Source: Pterois miles
Lineage: Eukaryota > Chordata > Actinopteri > Perciformes > Scorpaenidae
NCBI GenBank assembly: GCA_947000775.1
Contig: CAMQGK010000638.1
Span: forward strand, 29,204,501-29,268,500
Reading direction: 5' to 3'
DNA length: 64,000 nt
Shown here: positions 31,645-43,313 of the stretch, piece by piece
Numbering within the stretch: the stretch's first letter is position 1
How the letters are laid out: each line of letters begins with the position of its first letter
The notes under the pieces: model-generated
Database searches by the model: none
What the model saw: only the letters and a program-made list of their open reading frames with translations
What the model was told of the DNA's origin: nothing
Position numbers and translations under genes: made by a program

Positions 31645-32539
31645 ACTACTGTGTTCAGTGGGTCAAACATAATAATATAAACATAATAATTCACAGCTGC
31701 TATTATTTGGGCTGAACACCTGGAAACATAGATGAGTTTAACACTGGTTGAGGCAAACTAAAGAAACAGGTCAAAGGTCAAAGCAGCGTGGCGAGTAGAG
31801 GAACAGGACACTCACCAATAAAGACGACTAAAATCAACAACATCGTGTACCGCCAGTTTGTGTTTGCTGTCTTTTATCCGTCAACCTTCTACAGACTCTG
31901 CAGGATGAAGAGAGGAGGACAGAAAGGAGGAGAAAAGGGAGGAGGAGGAGGAGGAAAGAGAGGCTGAAGTACTCACAGAATGAAGGTGACGACACCAGGA
32001 GCCGATATGAAAAGATTCCCTCTGATGACGGAAGCCAGTTTAATCTCCAGATCCAGGTTAGACGGATGGACGGACGGTATACGATCCACAAGGAGGAGAG
32101 CTGATAAACGAACGCTCTGGAGAGGAAATTTAAACAGAGGAGGGCGGAGCTGACTGAGGAAGTCTCTGCTCCGTCCTCTCCACACTCGGTCCCTCGCTGT
32201 CACTCCTTCTCTGTATTTACTGTCTTTTATCTCACTCTTGATTCGGAGAAGGCTGATGAGGACGAACAGGGATCAAATCGAGGGATAAATGTCCTCCAGA
32301 TTGAGTAAATCTGTTTGGCCTCGACGGAGGCAGAAACGAAACACAAATGAACGTGTGTTTGGTTTGTTGAACAAGATTAACATTTGAGGCGGAAAAAGAG
32401 CTTTTCCTCCCTGCACGCCGCTGCTTGGCCGGGCCTCTGGAAGACGTGGACAGAAAGACTCAGTTACAGACGGACTCAGATAATGGTGTGTATCGGTGGC
32501 ACCTGCTCTGCCTCCTCTTTCTCTTCCTGTCTGCTTTTC
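31645..32539. other. Unique sequence, no gene seen
   Basis: Contains a GGA-rich stretch at about 31910-31965 and frames of 76-99 codons with no domains. Confidence 0.4.
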
Positions 32540-32763
32540 CACCTGACTGCCAAGATTAAGGCATATAATCAAATCCTCTTAATTGGCCCTGATCGTGGCG
32601 TCCGGCCAAGAGTCCCTCCTCTCCCTCGCTCGCCAGCACAGTGCGAGGAATGACAATGAGTCACTGCCGGTCAAGACTCGCGACTCCTGCAGTCGAGTCC
32701 ACCTGCTGACTCACAGCGAGTGATCTTTGCTCTCTGCTGCCGCCCCGATCTCGCCATATCCTC
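32540..32763. other. Unique block, possible conserved non-coding element
   Basis: GATTAAGGCATATAATC, CTCTTAATTGGCCC and GAATGACAATGAGTCACTG occur within 120 bp of non-repetitive sequence; the last includes an AP-1/NF-E2-like TGAGTCA. Compositional evidence only. Confidence 0.25.
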
Positions 32764-32815
32764 CCTCTGCCCCGCCCTCTGCCCCGCCCTCTGCCCCGCC
32801 CTCTGCCCCGCCCTC
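32764..32815 (+). repeat. Four 13-bp repeats CTCTGCCCCGCCC
   Basis: Four tandem copies, the last truncated. Each contains CCCCGCCC, the reverse of a GC-box (Sp1/KLF) core. Confidence 0.9.
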
Positions 32816-32990
32816 CTATCGATTGCCCACAGTGACTGACGGGATCCTTTCAACCCCCCTTCTTGCCTCTCTTCTTTGTGTCTGTATCTAATCTTTCCTG
32901 CTCTTCTTGTGTCTAATCCCCATCTAGATCTGCCGCTGCTGCTAATTGGTTTCAGGTGTCTCTGGCGGCGGCGGGAAGGACAGTGTGTGG

Positions 32991-33018
32991 AGGGGGTGGG
33001 GGAGGGGGTGGCGAGGGG
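32991..33018 (+). other. Potential G-quadruplex
   Basis: Four G-runs of 5, 5, 5 and 4 separated by T, A and TGGCGA, just upstream of CGCCATTAATTAAAAAGC. Confidence 0.55.
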
Positions 33019-34564
33019 AAGATTTCACGCCGCCGTCGCCATTAATTAAAAAGCTGATTACTCAGAATACAAAGATTAAAGACGAAAATAGGAAGCGGCA
33101 GGGCCGATAATAACCTGGTAGCACTTTATAACTCCTCGCTCAGCTTATTGAGTGTGTATTTTGGTTTGATGAGTGTGTGTGTGTTCGTTCATTCAGCAGC
33201 TTGTTAAAAATGGCCGCGTTGGGAGGAAAAGTTTCTGTGAGATTTCTGCAGTTCGTTGTGGCTACATGGCAGAATGAGCCACATGTCACCTCCTGTGAGC
33301 CGACATGTCGCGAACAGTAGAAACAGTAAAAAGTTGTTTTTGTTCGGTTTCCTCGAGTTACATTACATCCAGAGCCGAGGCTGCAGCTTTGTTCCACTTA
33401 TTGTTTGCTTTCCATCCCAGACAGGGCCCAGGAAAAGACAAATCCTCGTTATTCAAACGCTCCCACGCTCCTCTGTGGCTCTGAGTCCATTAAAAACGCT
33501 TTTCTTCTCTTCCTTTCCCCGTTCCTCCCCGTTCCTCCCCGTTCCTCCCCGGCGTCCTCAGTGCAGCAGCTGGGGACGGCTCAGGCTTCGAGCAGATGCA
33601 GTTGCCATGGCACCTCTAAGGAGGATGATTGGTTGCTGATTGGCCGAGGGTCGGCAGGCGACTGATGGGGGGCGTTAGGGGGGAAGTCAGTGGGGTCACC
33701 TGGAGGGCTCACACCTGTGGCATTCTGGGAAATGATGCATGCCCCACTGAGGAGGCTCTGACGAGATCTGCAATGACAAGAATAGAACAGATTCAGTTTG
33801 CTCATCTGATTGAGACACAAATTCCTAATTTTGGAGATGTTTGGATGACGTTTTAACTCTACGTCGTCTTGATATCTGCAGAGCTACTCATCCTCAAACC
33901 TTCAGCTCCTGTCACAAGAAATCAGAAGAGGCTGAGGAATGTGCTTTTATTTTGAGAAGAGGTCTCTATCTCCACTTCTTTCCTGTCCTGTCATTCAGCT
34001 CAGCGCATGCTACAGGTGATATTATCCTAAAAGTGTCTCTGCATCAGTAAGGCAGCGTGTTTTATTCTCTGTGATACAGATATTTTAAAAACAGTTTGTA
34101 GTAGCTGAGAGAATCATCTGCTTCCTTTTTGTTAAACAGCTCAGCTCATCACCTTCCCTGTTTAAAGCGTCACTTTCACTGTGACGACTGAATGTTTGTG
34201 AAGAACATTTGCTGATTTGTACCAAAATTATTATTCATGCTCCAGTTTCTCTGGTGGGCATCCCTCATTTAACACACAGAACACACTCACTGATTCTCTT
34301 GTGTACATTCATGTTTTATTCATGATTTGTGTGCAGTTTTTTTTTTTCTTTTTGCCGTACTGAGAGCATTAATTTCATTTAATTAATGCCGTTTAATACC
34401 CAGGCAAGACAGGTGGTTTTCTGTTGACACCACACAGTTTTCTGTGTGTTTCTTGCACCAGATAAGTTAGACGCTCATGTGCTGAGCGATGAAGATATTA
34501 TGTCTTTTCGCTTCCTCAAATAACCATGAAGTAACCATGAATAAGTGTAAATGAAATTTATGCA
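33019..34564. other. Unique sequence, no gene seen
   Basis: Contains three tandem CCCCGTTCCT repeats at 33517-33550, GGCATTCTGGGAAA (33719-33732, ZNF143-type core reversed) and overlapping frames of 69-127 codons with no recognisable domain. Confidence 0.4.
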
Positions 34565-34690
34565 CAAACTATGCAGAAACAGCAGCAGCACCAGAAACGC
34601 AGCTGAGGTGAACAACGGACGCGTGAATCACGCCGCTGTGAGGTAACGCAGCCGCCCCCCGCCCGTCAGGCGCTGGCTGCTGTAGTACTT
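34565..34690 (+). mobile_element. Right-end fragment of family-1 TIR element
   Basis: AGCAGCACCAGAAACGCAGC, GGACGCGTGAATCACGCC and GTGAGGTAACGCAGCCGCC match the right end at 27465-27560. The left end is absent. Confidence 0.7.
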
Positions 34691-34724
34691 ACCGTAGTAT
34701 TTATACACAGATGCATTTACATTA

Positions 34725-34830
34725 CAGTCAGTACAGGGTACATGTCGTACAAATGACGTGAAAATCAAGAAAGGCGTATTTATTGTATCATAAACACATT
34801 ATCATGGTATTTATACACCTGTTCGTGTTG
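34725..34830 (-). repeat. Dispersed repeat, family 2 terminal block, reversed
   Basis: GTACAAATGACGTGAAAATC then AAGAAAGGCGTATTTATTG and GGTATTTATACACC are the reverse of the 'GTGTATAAATACC ... GTCATTTGTAC' block. Confidence 0.55.
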
Positions 34831-36079
34831 GTGGTTGCTCATTTACCTTCTAGTAGTCCTTGAATCTGAACTGTAACTTCTAACAGAAACTACAATTAGC
34901 TCGGTTCTTTAACACATCACATGTTCAAAAAGCCAAAGAGCCGGAGACGGAGTCAGAGTCCGTGTCGCCGGGGATGATGGGCTTTAACTGGTCGGCCATC
35001 TTGGGTTGAAGCTGGTGGATCCTCACAGTTCTGAGTGATTTTTCGCTTCCCTTCCTACTTTGTCGATTGGTCAATTAGCGCTCTGTTATTTCTCTATAGC
35101 AGACCGATGCGATGGACGCAGCTCTGATGTCGGACTCAAATTATTATTGTATTATGTCAAATTATTGATTTCATAAGTAAGTAGCTGTGTCAAAAGCACC
35201 TTATCGACCCACATTAGTCTGTATTACAGTCACAGCTCGCCCACATCACAGTAAAAAAACATCTTCCCTCCCACTCTTCTTCTCCTCTTCTTCATCGTCA
35301 ACATGTGTTTTTGTCTTTTTCTTTTGGGGTTTTTATTCGTCTTCTTGTTCTCTTTTGGTTGGTTTCCCTCCACGCGCCGCTTCTTTTTCATTTAGATTTT
35401 TTTTTATCAATCCCAGTCATGTCTGCGCTTGTCGACTTAATTTCATTTTATTTTTTATTTTTTGGCTTGAAGAAGTTGTGATTTCCATAATCCTCTTTGT
35501 TGTTGTCTTTATCTCGACTGAATAACTAAAGTTATCTGCTTCACTTCTCTCTGTGTTTTCTGCCTCTGTAATTCATCACTTTTTAATCTCTTCACTTGCG
35601 TGGAAACAAACATTTAGCACTTTTGGCTGGTGGGTTTGTACAGAGTCGCTCATGATGAATACAGAAATCAGGTCAGGTGGAAACCTTCTGCTGTTTCCAC
35701 CAACAGAAACAACACTGAAGAGAAACTTTCAGGTCAAATCAGTGTGTGAGGAATGATGCTGGATGTGTAATAAACCAACCAATGAGGCTGAAAACACTAA
35801 TTCCTGAAGGCTCATATGGTGTAAAATAAAGTTGTATTATGAGAACTGCTGGAGAAATGGGCAGGTGTCCTGGTTCAGGCTAGTCTCAGATATTGATCGT
35901 AACTATACTCTATGAAAAGTAATGCTCTGTAATATATATATATATATATATAGACCACCAAATTATGCATATTTAATCCACGTAAATTGTGAATGTATAA
36001 AGAGTGAGTAGGGAGGAGTTCGGCATCATATAACATCACTTCTGCACGTCCAGCAGCCATTTCTGCTCATTACATGCAG
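34831..36079. other. Unique T-rich sequence, no gene seen
   Basis: Strong pyrimidine bias at 35265-35480 (plus strand) and a (TA)11 run at 35931-35952. A 112-codon hydrophobic Phe/Ser-rich frame at 35187-35525 is a product of the T-rich composition. Confidence 0.45.
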
Positions 36080-36300
36080 TCTTTTCAAAATAAAGTATCG
36101 TCTTCATAGGAAATAGAGGAACAGATGGCAGTTTGAGTTAAAATAACTACAGAAGTGATGTTATTTAAATATGGAAGCTACGTGACAAATAAGTCAGCGT
36201 TGACTTCTGGTTTCACACGGGACACGAGCGCCGGTCTCCGGTCCGGTGCTTTCTGACCGACCCACCCACCCCGACCTCCTCCCTATACGGCGCTGCTCTT
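36080..36300 (+). repeat. Dispersed repeat, family 2 internal part
   Basis: CAGTCTTTTCAAAATAAAG, GAGTTAAAATAACTACAGAA, GTTGACTTCTGGTTTCACAC and CCCCGACCTCCTCCC in the same order as 8537-8790. A further degraded piece is at about 36815-36950 (AAATATCTCTGGAAATGC). Confidence 0.65.
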
Positions 36301-38024
36301 CATATAGATAGCTAGATAGCTAATCTCATACAGAGTATGTAAAGCATAGATAATATATAGGAGATATATGATCTTATAAATCAATAAACTCTTTAATTTT
36401 CAAAAAGAAGTATTTCTACATAAGCTTACATCACTTAGCTTAAAATGTGGCCATAACATATCATTAAATAATGTGTTAATTTGCATATTTTAACGTAATT
36501 TTTTAAATGTATATAAATTCTACTTTTATATTTGACTCTCAGGTATTAAACTCTGAGTGAGTCTCTGCCTTTCTGACTTATGTGACTTTTTGTTTGGGAC
36601 ATACAGCGAGTGATTTATTAATTTATTTTACAAAAATGTGTTTTTAAATTAATAAAAGAACATGATACTCCATAAATGACAATGCAGTTTCACAGCACTT
36701 TGTGAATTTGATTCATGTACATGAACAAAAATTTCCCTTGTTTTGGCGACACGCCGTGACTTCACGGTGTGTCCAGCGTCATGTGACACACGTGTCGCTT
36801 TCCATTCCAGTTTAAAACAACAAAAACTACGTAGGTAGGTTCAGTAAAATATCTCGGTTTGTTTTAAAATATCTCTGGAAATGCTGTAATTTAAGTACAG
36901 GACATAAACAGAGATCTCCTGGGGGAAAGTCCTGTGTCCTGCCACTTGTTAGCAACGGCTTCAAAATTCACTATTTCCGTATTTCTAGACATATCTTATA
37001 TGTTTATATATACAGAATGTTAAAATCTCTTCAGCTTGCATTAATCACAGACCTTATTTCAGGTACTTCCGGACGAAGGGACGGCCTGAAATGCTGACTG
37101 ATTTCTTGCTTTCTTGCAGCACTTTGTGGTAAGCGCTCTACACAGTGAGCGACCAGAGCGCCCAGCGTGACGGATATTAGTGCCTTTCAAACTGGCTGCT
37201 TTTGCATGTTGCATGACTGATTTAAAATTTGGACATTTGTCTGCAGAATGAGCAGAAATGTTGGGCAGTTGCCTTCCTTTGCCTCTTGGAGCCTCCACAG
37301 CTCTTGACACAATATTAAAATGAGGCTAATAGATCCACTGGTGGTCCGTGTATTGGTCAAATTAAATTTGTAATCTCATAATTGGGCTATATGTAGAGTT
37401 ACCAAAGTAATTAGCATTCTTCATCTGGGAACCATGAATGTCAGTCCAGAATGAAGTGTCAGTCACCACAGATAGACTGATGAATGCCTCCACCCTTCAA
37501 TCAAAAGGGATTTTCTGTGTTTCTTATATTGGTCCAGGTCTCTGAGGAGGTTCAGAGCTGCTGCTGCTGCTGCTGCTGCATTATGTTTATGTGATGTAAC
37601 ATACTGGCTGGCGAACGTAACAAGCAGCTCTCTGCAGTGTTTCAACCCAAGGTCATCCATCAGCAACGTCGAGGGTACGGTAACACTTTCCACTAACACT
37701 GCTCTGCTTACATATCGCCACCAGAACCCAGCGGGGTTGCACAAGACACAAACATGAAGACGCAACTTTGAACACTTTGCACATTTAATGACATTGTGGC
37801 GACATGCACCAGTAATTACAGTGACACTGTGGGGACTCACTTTCAATCTGAGGGAAACCATGTCCCCACAATACAATATAAATGTCCTCACAAGTCACAA
37901 AAACTGGTTTTATGTGTGTGCATGAAGATCCTGGGCTTAATGTGTAAAGTGTCTGCTCACTCGGGTCAACCTATCCTCAGCTGGTATGTTGTGTTAGGAG
38001 AAAGTTATTCCTTCTTTACATACA
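36301..38024. other. AT-rich unique sequence, no gene seen
   Basis: Includes a family-2 fragment near 36815-36950 and a (CTG)8 run at 37556-37580. The 142-codon minus frame at 37463-37891 crosses the CTG run and has no recognisable domain. Confidence 0.4.
37556..37580 (+). repeat. (CTG)8 microsatellite
   Basis: GAGCTG followed by uninterrupted CTG triplets to GCATTATG. Confidence 0.95.
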
Positions 38025-38200
38025 TACAGTCTTTTCAAAATAAACTTCTGTCTTCACAGGAAACAACTTCTTTGGGTTTATACAAGAAAGCTACTTAGTT
38101 AGGTTTAGAAAAGCATTGTTTTTTAGCTTAAAATACCTCTGGAAGTGGCATTACTTAAGTCCGTAACTTGTGTAACAAATAAATCAACATTAACCGAGAT
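38025..38200 (+). repeat. Dispersed repeat, family 2 internal part
   Basis: CAGTCTTTTCAAAATAAAC, CTTCACAGGAAAC, TTAGTTAGGTTTAGAAAAGC and CAAATAAATCAACATTAACC. It is directly abutted by the 22-bp array. Confidence 0.65.
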
Positions 38201-38205
38201 GGTGA

Positions 38206-38475
38206 AAAAACCAAGATAGAGATCAGCAAAAACCAAGATAGAGATGGGCAAATACTAGGATAGAGATCAGCAAAAACCAAGATAGAGATCAGCAAAAACC
38301 AAGATAGAGATCAGCAAAAACCAAGACAGAGATCAGCAAAAACCAAGATAGAGATCAGCAAAAACCAAGACAGAGATCAGCAAAAACCAAGATAGAGATC
38401 AGCAAAAACCAAGATAAAGATCAGCAAAAACCAAGGCAGAGATCAGCAAAAACCAAGATAGAGATCAGCAAAAGA
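38206..38475 (+). repeat. 22-bp minisatellite (~12 copies)
   Basis: Period measured as 22 (GATCAG at 38287 and 38309). Core CAAAAACCAAGATAGAGA plus TCAG, with AAGACAGAG, AAGATAAAG and AAGGCAGAG variants. The unit resembles the AAAACCAAGATGGCGAC segment of a dispersed element present at 39425-39445. Confidence 0.95.
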
Positions 38476-38562
38476 TGGCCAAAATGCAGAACTCAAGGCA
38501 TCAGAACTATTGTCCACAAACCAGTGGGAGACGTCATGGTGACTACGTCCACTTCTTATAAA
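38476..38562 (+). repeat. Dispersed teleost repeat flank ('GACTACGTCCACTTCTTATA')
   Basis: GATGGCCAAAATGC, CCACAAACCAGTGGGAGACG and GGTGACTACGTCCACTTC are, from memory, a widespread fish repeat normally preceded by 'AAGATGGCGACGGCCAAAATG'. The 22-bp array occupies the position where that preceding segment belongs. Confidence 0.6.
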
Positions 38563-40067
38563 CCGTCAATGTGAACTAATAAAAAAATAACAGATTTGTA
38601 CAACAGGGCACAGCGCAAAGCAAATTCAAGATACCAAAACGACGGTAAACAGCCGAGGAAGCTCTGGAATTCATTTCATCCTGTTTATCTTTTCCAAACA
38701 AAGTGAAATAAAATCTACAATCGCATCATCAACAACTGGAGTCGCTGTGCAGCACAGCTGGAAGAGAACAATCACTTCTGCTGCTGCTGGCCTGGCGGTG
38801 GACCGAATAGCTGTGGAGCTCCTTGTTAATGCTGCAGGACCGTGTGGTCTGACTCCTCAGAGCTACTGCAGCCAGAGGAGCTCAAACTGCTGCTCTGAGT
38901 CCACTTCATCGAAACGTTAGTTTAGTGAAAATGCTCATCTGTAGGAGTGTTGTGACGCATCGTTAGAGCAGCAGCGAACGGCGGATTGTACATTTCCAAC
39001 ATTTTCTTAAAATGCCACCGATATTCAGTCGGGCTGCTGTGAGCACTTTGGTCTAAATGTTATTGCATTTAGCACAAACATGTGGGAGTGTTTTGACATA
39101 TACAGCATGCATTAAATTAAACAGAAAATGAGGCACTTCTCATTTTAGACCGTTCAATAAAACACAAGCAATCCCTGCAGTCGGAACATGCTGCGTTTAG
39201 GTTTAGTACATCGTTTTATATTCTGAGCTACAACTTTTAATCTTGTCTTTAAACTTCTGTTTTCTGAGTGGTTCTGGCAGTCATCTCTGAATTTACATGG
39301 AAGAGGACAAAATTCATTTATTAATTGTGGTTATTAACATGATGACAAAATCTGAGATGTGCTACCGCTTCACATCGTTTGAATATAAACATTAGATTTT
39401 GGGTTCAGCGACCGATACGGTGATGGACAAAAACCAAGATGGCGACGGGCCATTATGCTGCACATAATTTAAACATTTCTTACATGCAAATGCATTACAA
39501 ATGTTTCTATTAGACAGAGAACCATTTCAGTTTGTGCACATTGACATGAGCAAACAATCAGCTCGTCCTGTCGTGTTTAAACTTTTCTGTCGTGGCTTCG
39601 ATCATTTGAGACGTGAAGCATCTGTGACTGAAAACCTTCTCTGTAATTTTACGTCCTGACCACATGACGTCTCCTGTGACCGTCACTAGTTACAGTCAAA
39701 TTTAGGTTTACTCTACTGATTTTGTCCTTTTTGCAGCATTCACACAGACATTTCAGCTTCGTGCTCTGAAGTGCTTGAGCTGCTCGGTTTGTGTCCTTGT
39801 CGGGCACTTTGTTGGTGTCGACTGAATCTTTTGTGGAACAAATGAGGAATGCAGTGAATTATAGATACGAGTACCAACAGGAAGTCCTCAGGAACACATA
39901 CTCCATCTGTCAATGACACTTTTAAAAAATCCAAAACATCAAATGTTTCCCCTTATATTTCTCGTAAAGACGCCACCTGACTTTATGTGGCCCGCGAGGG
40001 CTTGTAAAGAATATATTATGCTTATCATACAAATGTATACTGCTTTACAGAAGTACACTGTCTTTAA
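38563..40067. other. Unique sequence, no gene seen
   Basis: Includes a short related fragment at 39408-39450 (GACAAAAACCAAGATGGCGA). No coding signal. Confidence 0.4.
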
Positions 40068-40088
40068 ACTACATGTCCCACAATGCAT
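40068..40088 (+). promoter_or_regulatory. ZNF143/THAP11 composite motif
   Basis: Fits ACTACANNTCCCANNATGC in full and continues with AT. This is the known composite recognition sequence of ZNF143 (STAF) and THAP11 at vertebrate promoters. There is no identifiable gene start next to it; a 62-codon frame begins at 40194 but has no domain. Confidence 0.4.
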
Positions 40089-40879
40089 CTCCGTTTTGTT
40101 ACATGCAGACTGAAGCGTCTCAGTATCAGCGGTTTCCAGCAGCGGCGCTCTAGCTGAGTGATGGAGTCATGAAATAATCTGAACAGAACCAAAATGTCCA
40201 AGAAAAGCAAAGTTGGTGCAGAGGGAAGGACAGAAAGAGGATCCATGTTAGTGGTTGATGGAGACCAGCCGGTATGTCTTCTTTACTACGAGGCAGTAAA
40301 ACACTGTCACACCACTGTCATCTACCACATGATCTCAGCTGATCAGCTGCTGATCACTAACAGTTTATACGCCACAGACTGAACGTTAGATCAGAGCTCA
40401 TTGATCTGTTGGACTAGAGTTCTGCCCCTCTCAACTCCCACCACAAAGTTACACTAAGCTAATGGAATAAACTGGGTTTGATCATATTGGTGTGATGGTA
40501 AAAAAAAGACCTTTATTATTCACTAGAGGATGATTCTCTGATGGATGAGTAATGATGAGGGTTTCTGAATCTGATAAATTCATGGATTTATGTTATAATA
40601 ACTCATAGAAATGTGAGTGTGTGTCCACATACAGTAGTTTTGTGTCTACGTGCTGCAGATATATTGATGAACAGCATGTGTTTTTGTTACTGAACTCATT
40701 TGAGTTTGATGCCCCTGTCTTAAGCTTAAGGTGTCGCTTTAATTCTACATCTAAGCATTGCACACCCAGATCAACCTGTAGTGACCAGACCCCAACAACC
40801 AAATGTGGGACATAAAGTATGTTTGAGTGGGACAAGGTGGGACACGTTACCAAGGCTGAAAGGTCGTCCACCACCATTC
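40089..40879. other. Unique sequence, no gene seen
   Basis: Nothing recognised; frames up to 94 codons without domains. Confidence 0.4.
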
Positions 40880-40925
40880 ATCTGCAACTGGACAGGTTGC
40901 CAGTCCATCACAGGGCACATACATA
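40880..40925 (-). mobile_element. V-SINE core fragment
   Basis: Reversed, it reads CCTGTGATGGACTGGCAACC followed by TGTCCAG, the conserved V-SINE core also seen at 59375-59405. Only about 45 bp remain. Confidence 0.55.
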
Positions 40926-42059
40926 GGTCTCTACAATGTTGATATAATGTCTAACATTTCTATTGTTAATGTCCGATAGCATCCAGAGATCAGTAAGTCT
41001 TTTTGTTAGTCACAAGTTTCTTACATGAACTGTGTTGCTTCATGTCGTCATGTGCAACTGTCGTGATTGAATGTCTTTTATGTTGTGGATCCAGATGCAG
41101 GAAAGCCAGGCGGACCGGTAAATTCAACAAAAAGTGAGCTTTTAGCTTGATGCTGGTGTCCAAATCTGAGACCAAAACATAAATAACAAACCAGAGGACA
41201 AGGAGAACAAGGACCAGGAGGATCACAGGCAGGATGATAAAGGTGAGACACAAGAGGTGAGTGACTTTCAAAATAAAACAAGACCATGGTAGGAAGTGAA
41301 AGGAGACATGACATAAGAGGTGAGTGACAAAATAAAACAGAAAGCCTCAAATCCAAGAAACCAAAATCACAATTACAGAACCATTAATGCACTGACAGAA
41401 CCAAAAACCAAAACTAACAGAACCAAGACAGAAACTGCTTCTAAGTAGTTTGACATTCTTTCCTTTGTGCTAGTTTTCATCATTTTCCACCTCAATCTGC
41501 AGAGCTTGTGACTTCATGGTGAATCACAGTTTTCCTCACTGGCCGTAGCGAAGCAAAGACGGTGAATGTTAACCTGGGTAACAGCCAGACTTTAGAAAAG
41601 CGGTTCAGCTTTTAAAAACTAGAGCCAATGAGGATGTGGGACATCGTCTCAATATGTGGGACGTGGGACAAGAAATAAAAATGCCACACTGTCCCAATTA
41701 AAGAGCGACACCTGGTCGCCCCACAGCAGCCCTGTCTCACGGGAAGGTACGTCATGAATGCAAACAGCTCCAGTTTAGGCAAGAAAAACAGGAGGGTAGG
41801 GTACGAGAACATGTCAGCGTTGGGCTTAAAATAAATACATAAACTTAGTAAAACATGCAGAAACAACTGTGCACGTGTCAGTTACAAATACTTGAAAAAT
41901 CTGAAGCATTTAGAGATTTGAATCTCGGTACGTACCGAAGCAACACAGTTATGGGACTGTATGTATGCAGTTTTTTATTACACCTGACTGCAGGGACGTG
42001 AATCTCATTTTTTCTCTCACCTGCTGTCCATCAGCAGGATGTGCCAGCTGTGCTGAAAA
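40926..42059. other. Unique and dispersed-repeat-like sequence, no gene seen
   Basis: 41090-41420 has the style of a fish dispersed repeat, with the phrase AAGAGGTGAGTGAC present twice, each followed within a few bases by AAAATAAAACA, about 70 bp apart. 41740-41860 shares words with 27690-27760. A 14-bp palindrome TCGGTACGTACCGA lies at 41925-41938. Confidence 0.4.
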
Positions 42060-42370
42060 ATAATTTTCTCCCATTTAAGAATAAATGATTGAGCCGCAGA
42101 CTCTTTGTACATCTATCGTTCTTTTGTAATTTCATTTCATGCAGGTTTACTGAAAGGAGACGGCCTCCAATTAAAAGCCACCACTTTATGGCCAATCATC
42201 TCTCACACATTCACACCGTAAATGGCGGCCCGCCTGCGCTTTAATTACGACATTAAAGCACGAGGCCTGACATCCGTCTCTCCCCCGACATAAAGTGTGA
42301 CGGCTCATTCTCGCCCGTCAGCCGCGGCCATATCTGTTGTGCGAATGGCTTTTCAAACGGCAGTGATTGA
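42060..42370. other. Unique block, strong candidate conserved non-coding element
   Basis: Non-repetitive, with TTTAAGAATAAATGATTGAG, CCAATTAAAAGCCACCAC, TTTATGGCCAATC, GCGCTTTAATTACGACATTA and GGCCATATCTG. Dense homeodomain (TAATTA), CDX/HOX (TTTATGG) and bHLH cores in unique sequence, with no coding frame. Confidence 0.35.
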
Positions 42371-43069
42371 GTTTCTAAGTTATGTCATCTGATGTGTAAG
42401 ACATGATGAACGCTCCTCCCTACACAAGCCGAGCAGAGGACAGACGGAGGGTGAGAGGTGATATATGGCCGCTGGCATCATGGAGGTTAATAAACTGAAG
42501 TCACGCAGAGACAAAAGAGACGCAGGACAGAGATCTGAGCTCCTGATATCATCTGCCGACATCTGGGGAGAATTTACAGCTCCATCAGTCAACGGCAGGC
42601 TCTCACATTTCTTTGAAAATCAGTTTTCTCTGTGTTTTATCGCCGTCCCTCTCCGTTAGCTGGCTGCATGTTGCGGGGACGCTCTAACTCGAGGACACAC
42701 TCGTTTTCATGTCTCTCTGTTTGTCTCTCTCTCTCTCTGCCTTTGTGTCTCCTTCGCTCAGGTCATCAGAACATCTTCATACAGGAGAAAACAAAGGAGC
42801 TCGCTCAGTGTGTCTTCCCGAGGGAAGACATCTACTCTTTTCATCCATTAATGCTGTTTTCTAATCAAATTAGTGATGACAACATTACTCCTACTTTGCA
42901 TACAGCGTCCAGGAAATAGACGCAGCCTCACAAATCCTCCACTGAGAACAACACGCTACCTGTCACATAGTGATAGCTATGAGATTCAGAGAGTCGTGAT
43001 ACGACACGGTGTTGGTAGAACCAACTCCATTATCCCACACAAAACTAAAACACACCATGATTTCACCAT
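42371..43069. other. Unique sequence, no gene seen
   Basis: A short (TC)n run at about 42723-42738. A 95-codon frame at 42632-42919 lacks a domain. Confidence 0.4.
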
Positions 43070-43313
43070 GAAGACATTATGTGGTTGTTTTGTGTCTTTT
43101 TGTTGGGTTTTTGCTTCTCTTTTTGGCCGTTTTGCATCATTTTGTTGGGTTTTTGCTTCTCTTTTTGGTCGTTTTGAGTCTTTTTGTTGGGGTTTTGCTT
43201 CTCTTTTTGGTCGTTTTGAGTCTTTTTGTTGGGTTTTTGCTTCTCTTTTTGGTCGTTTTGCATCATTTTGTTGGGTTTTTGCTTCTCTTTTTGGTCGTTT
43301 TGAGTCTTTTTGT
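43070..43313. repeat. 42-bp minisatellite built of 21-bp halves (~6 copies)
   Basis: Halves are CTCTTTTTGGTCGTTTTGAGT and CTTTTTGTTGGGTTTTTGCTT-like; the period of 42 was measured between GAGTC at 43176 and 43218. GCATCAT replaces GAGTCTT in two units. Both strands have 94-160-codon frames because 42 is divisible by 3. The 14-residue repeats (NKKTQNDQKEKQKP on the minus strand) are not a known domain. Confidence 0.95.

Noticed and set aside
37556..37580. CTG repeat as a disease-type coding polyglutamine or polyalanine tract
   Set aside because: Only about eight units, in sequence without any recognisable exon.
41925..41938. 14-bp palindrome TCGGTACGTACCGA as a specific operator
   Set aside because: A single isolated palindrome of this length is expected now and then in 64 kb; no supporting context.
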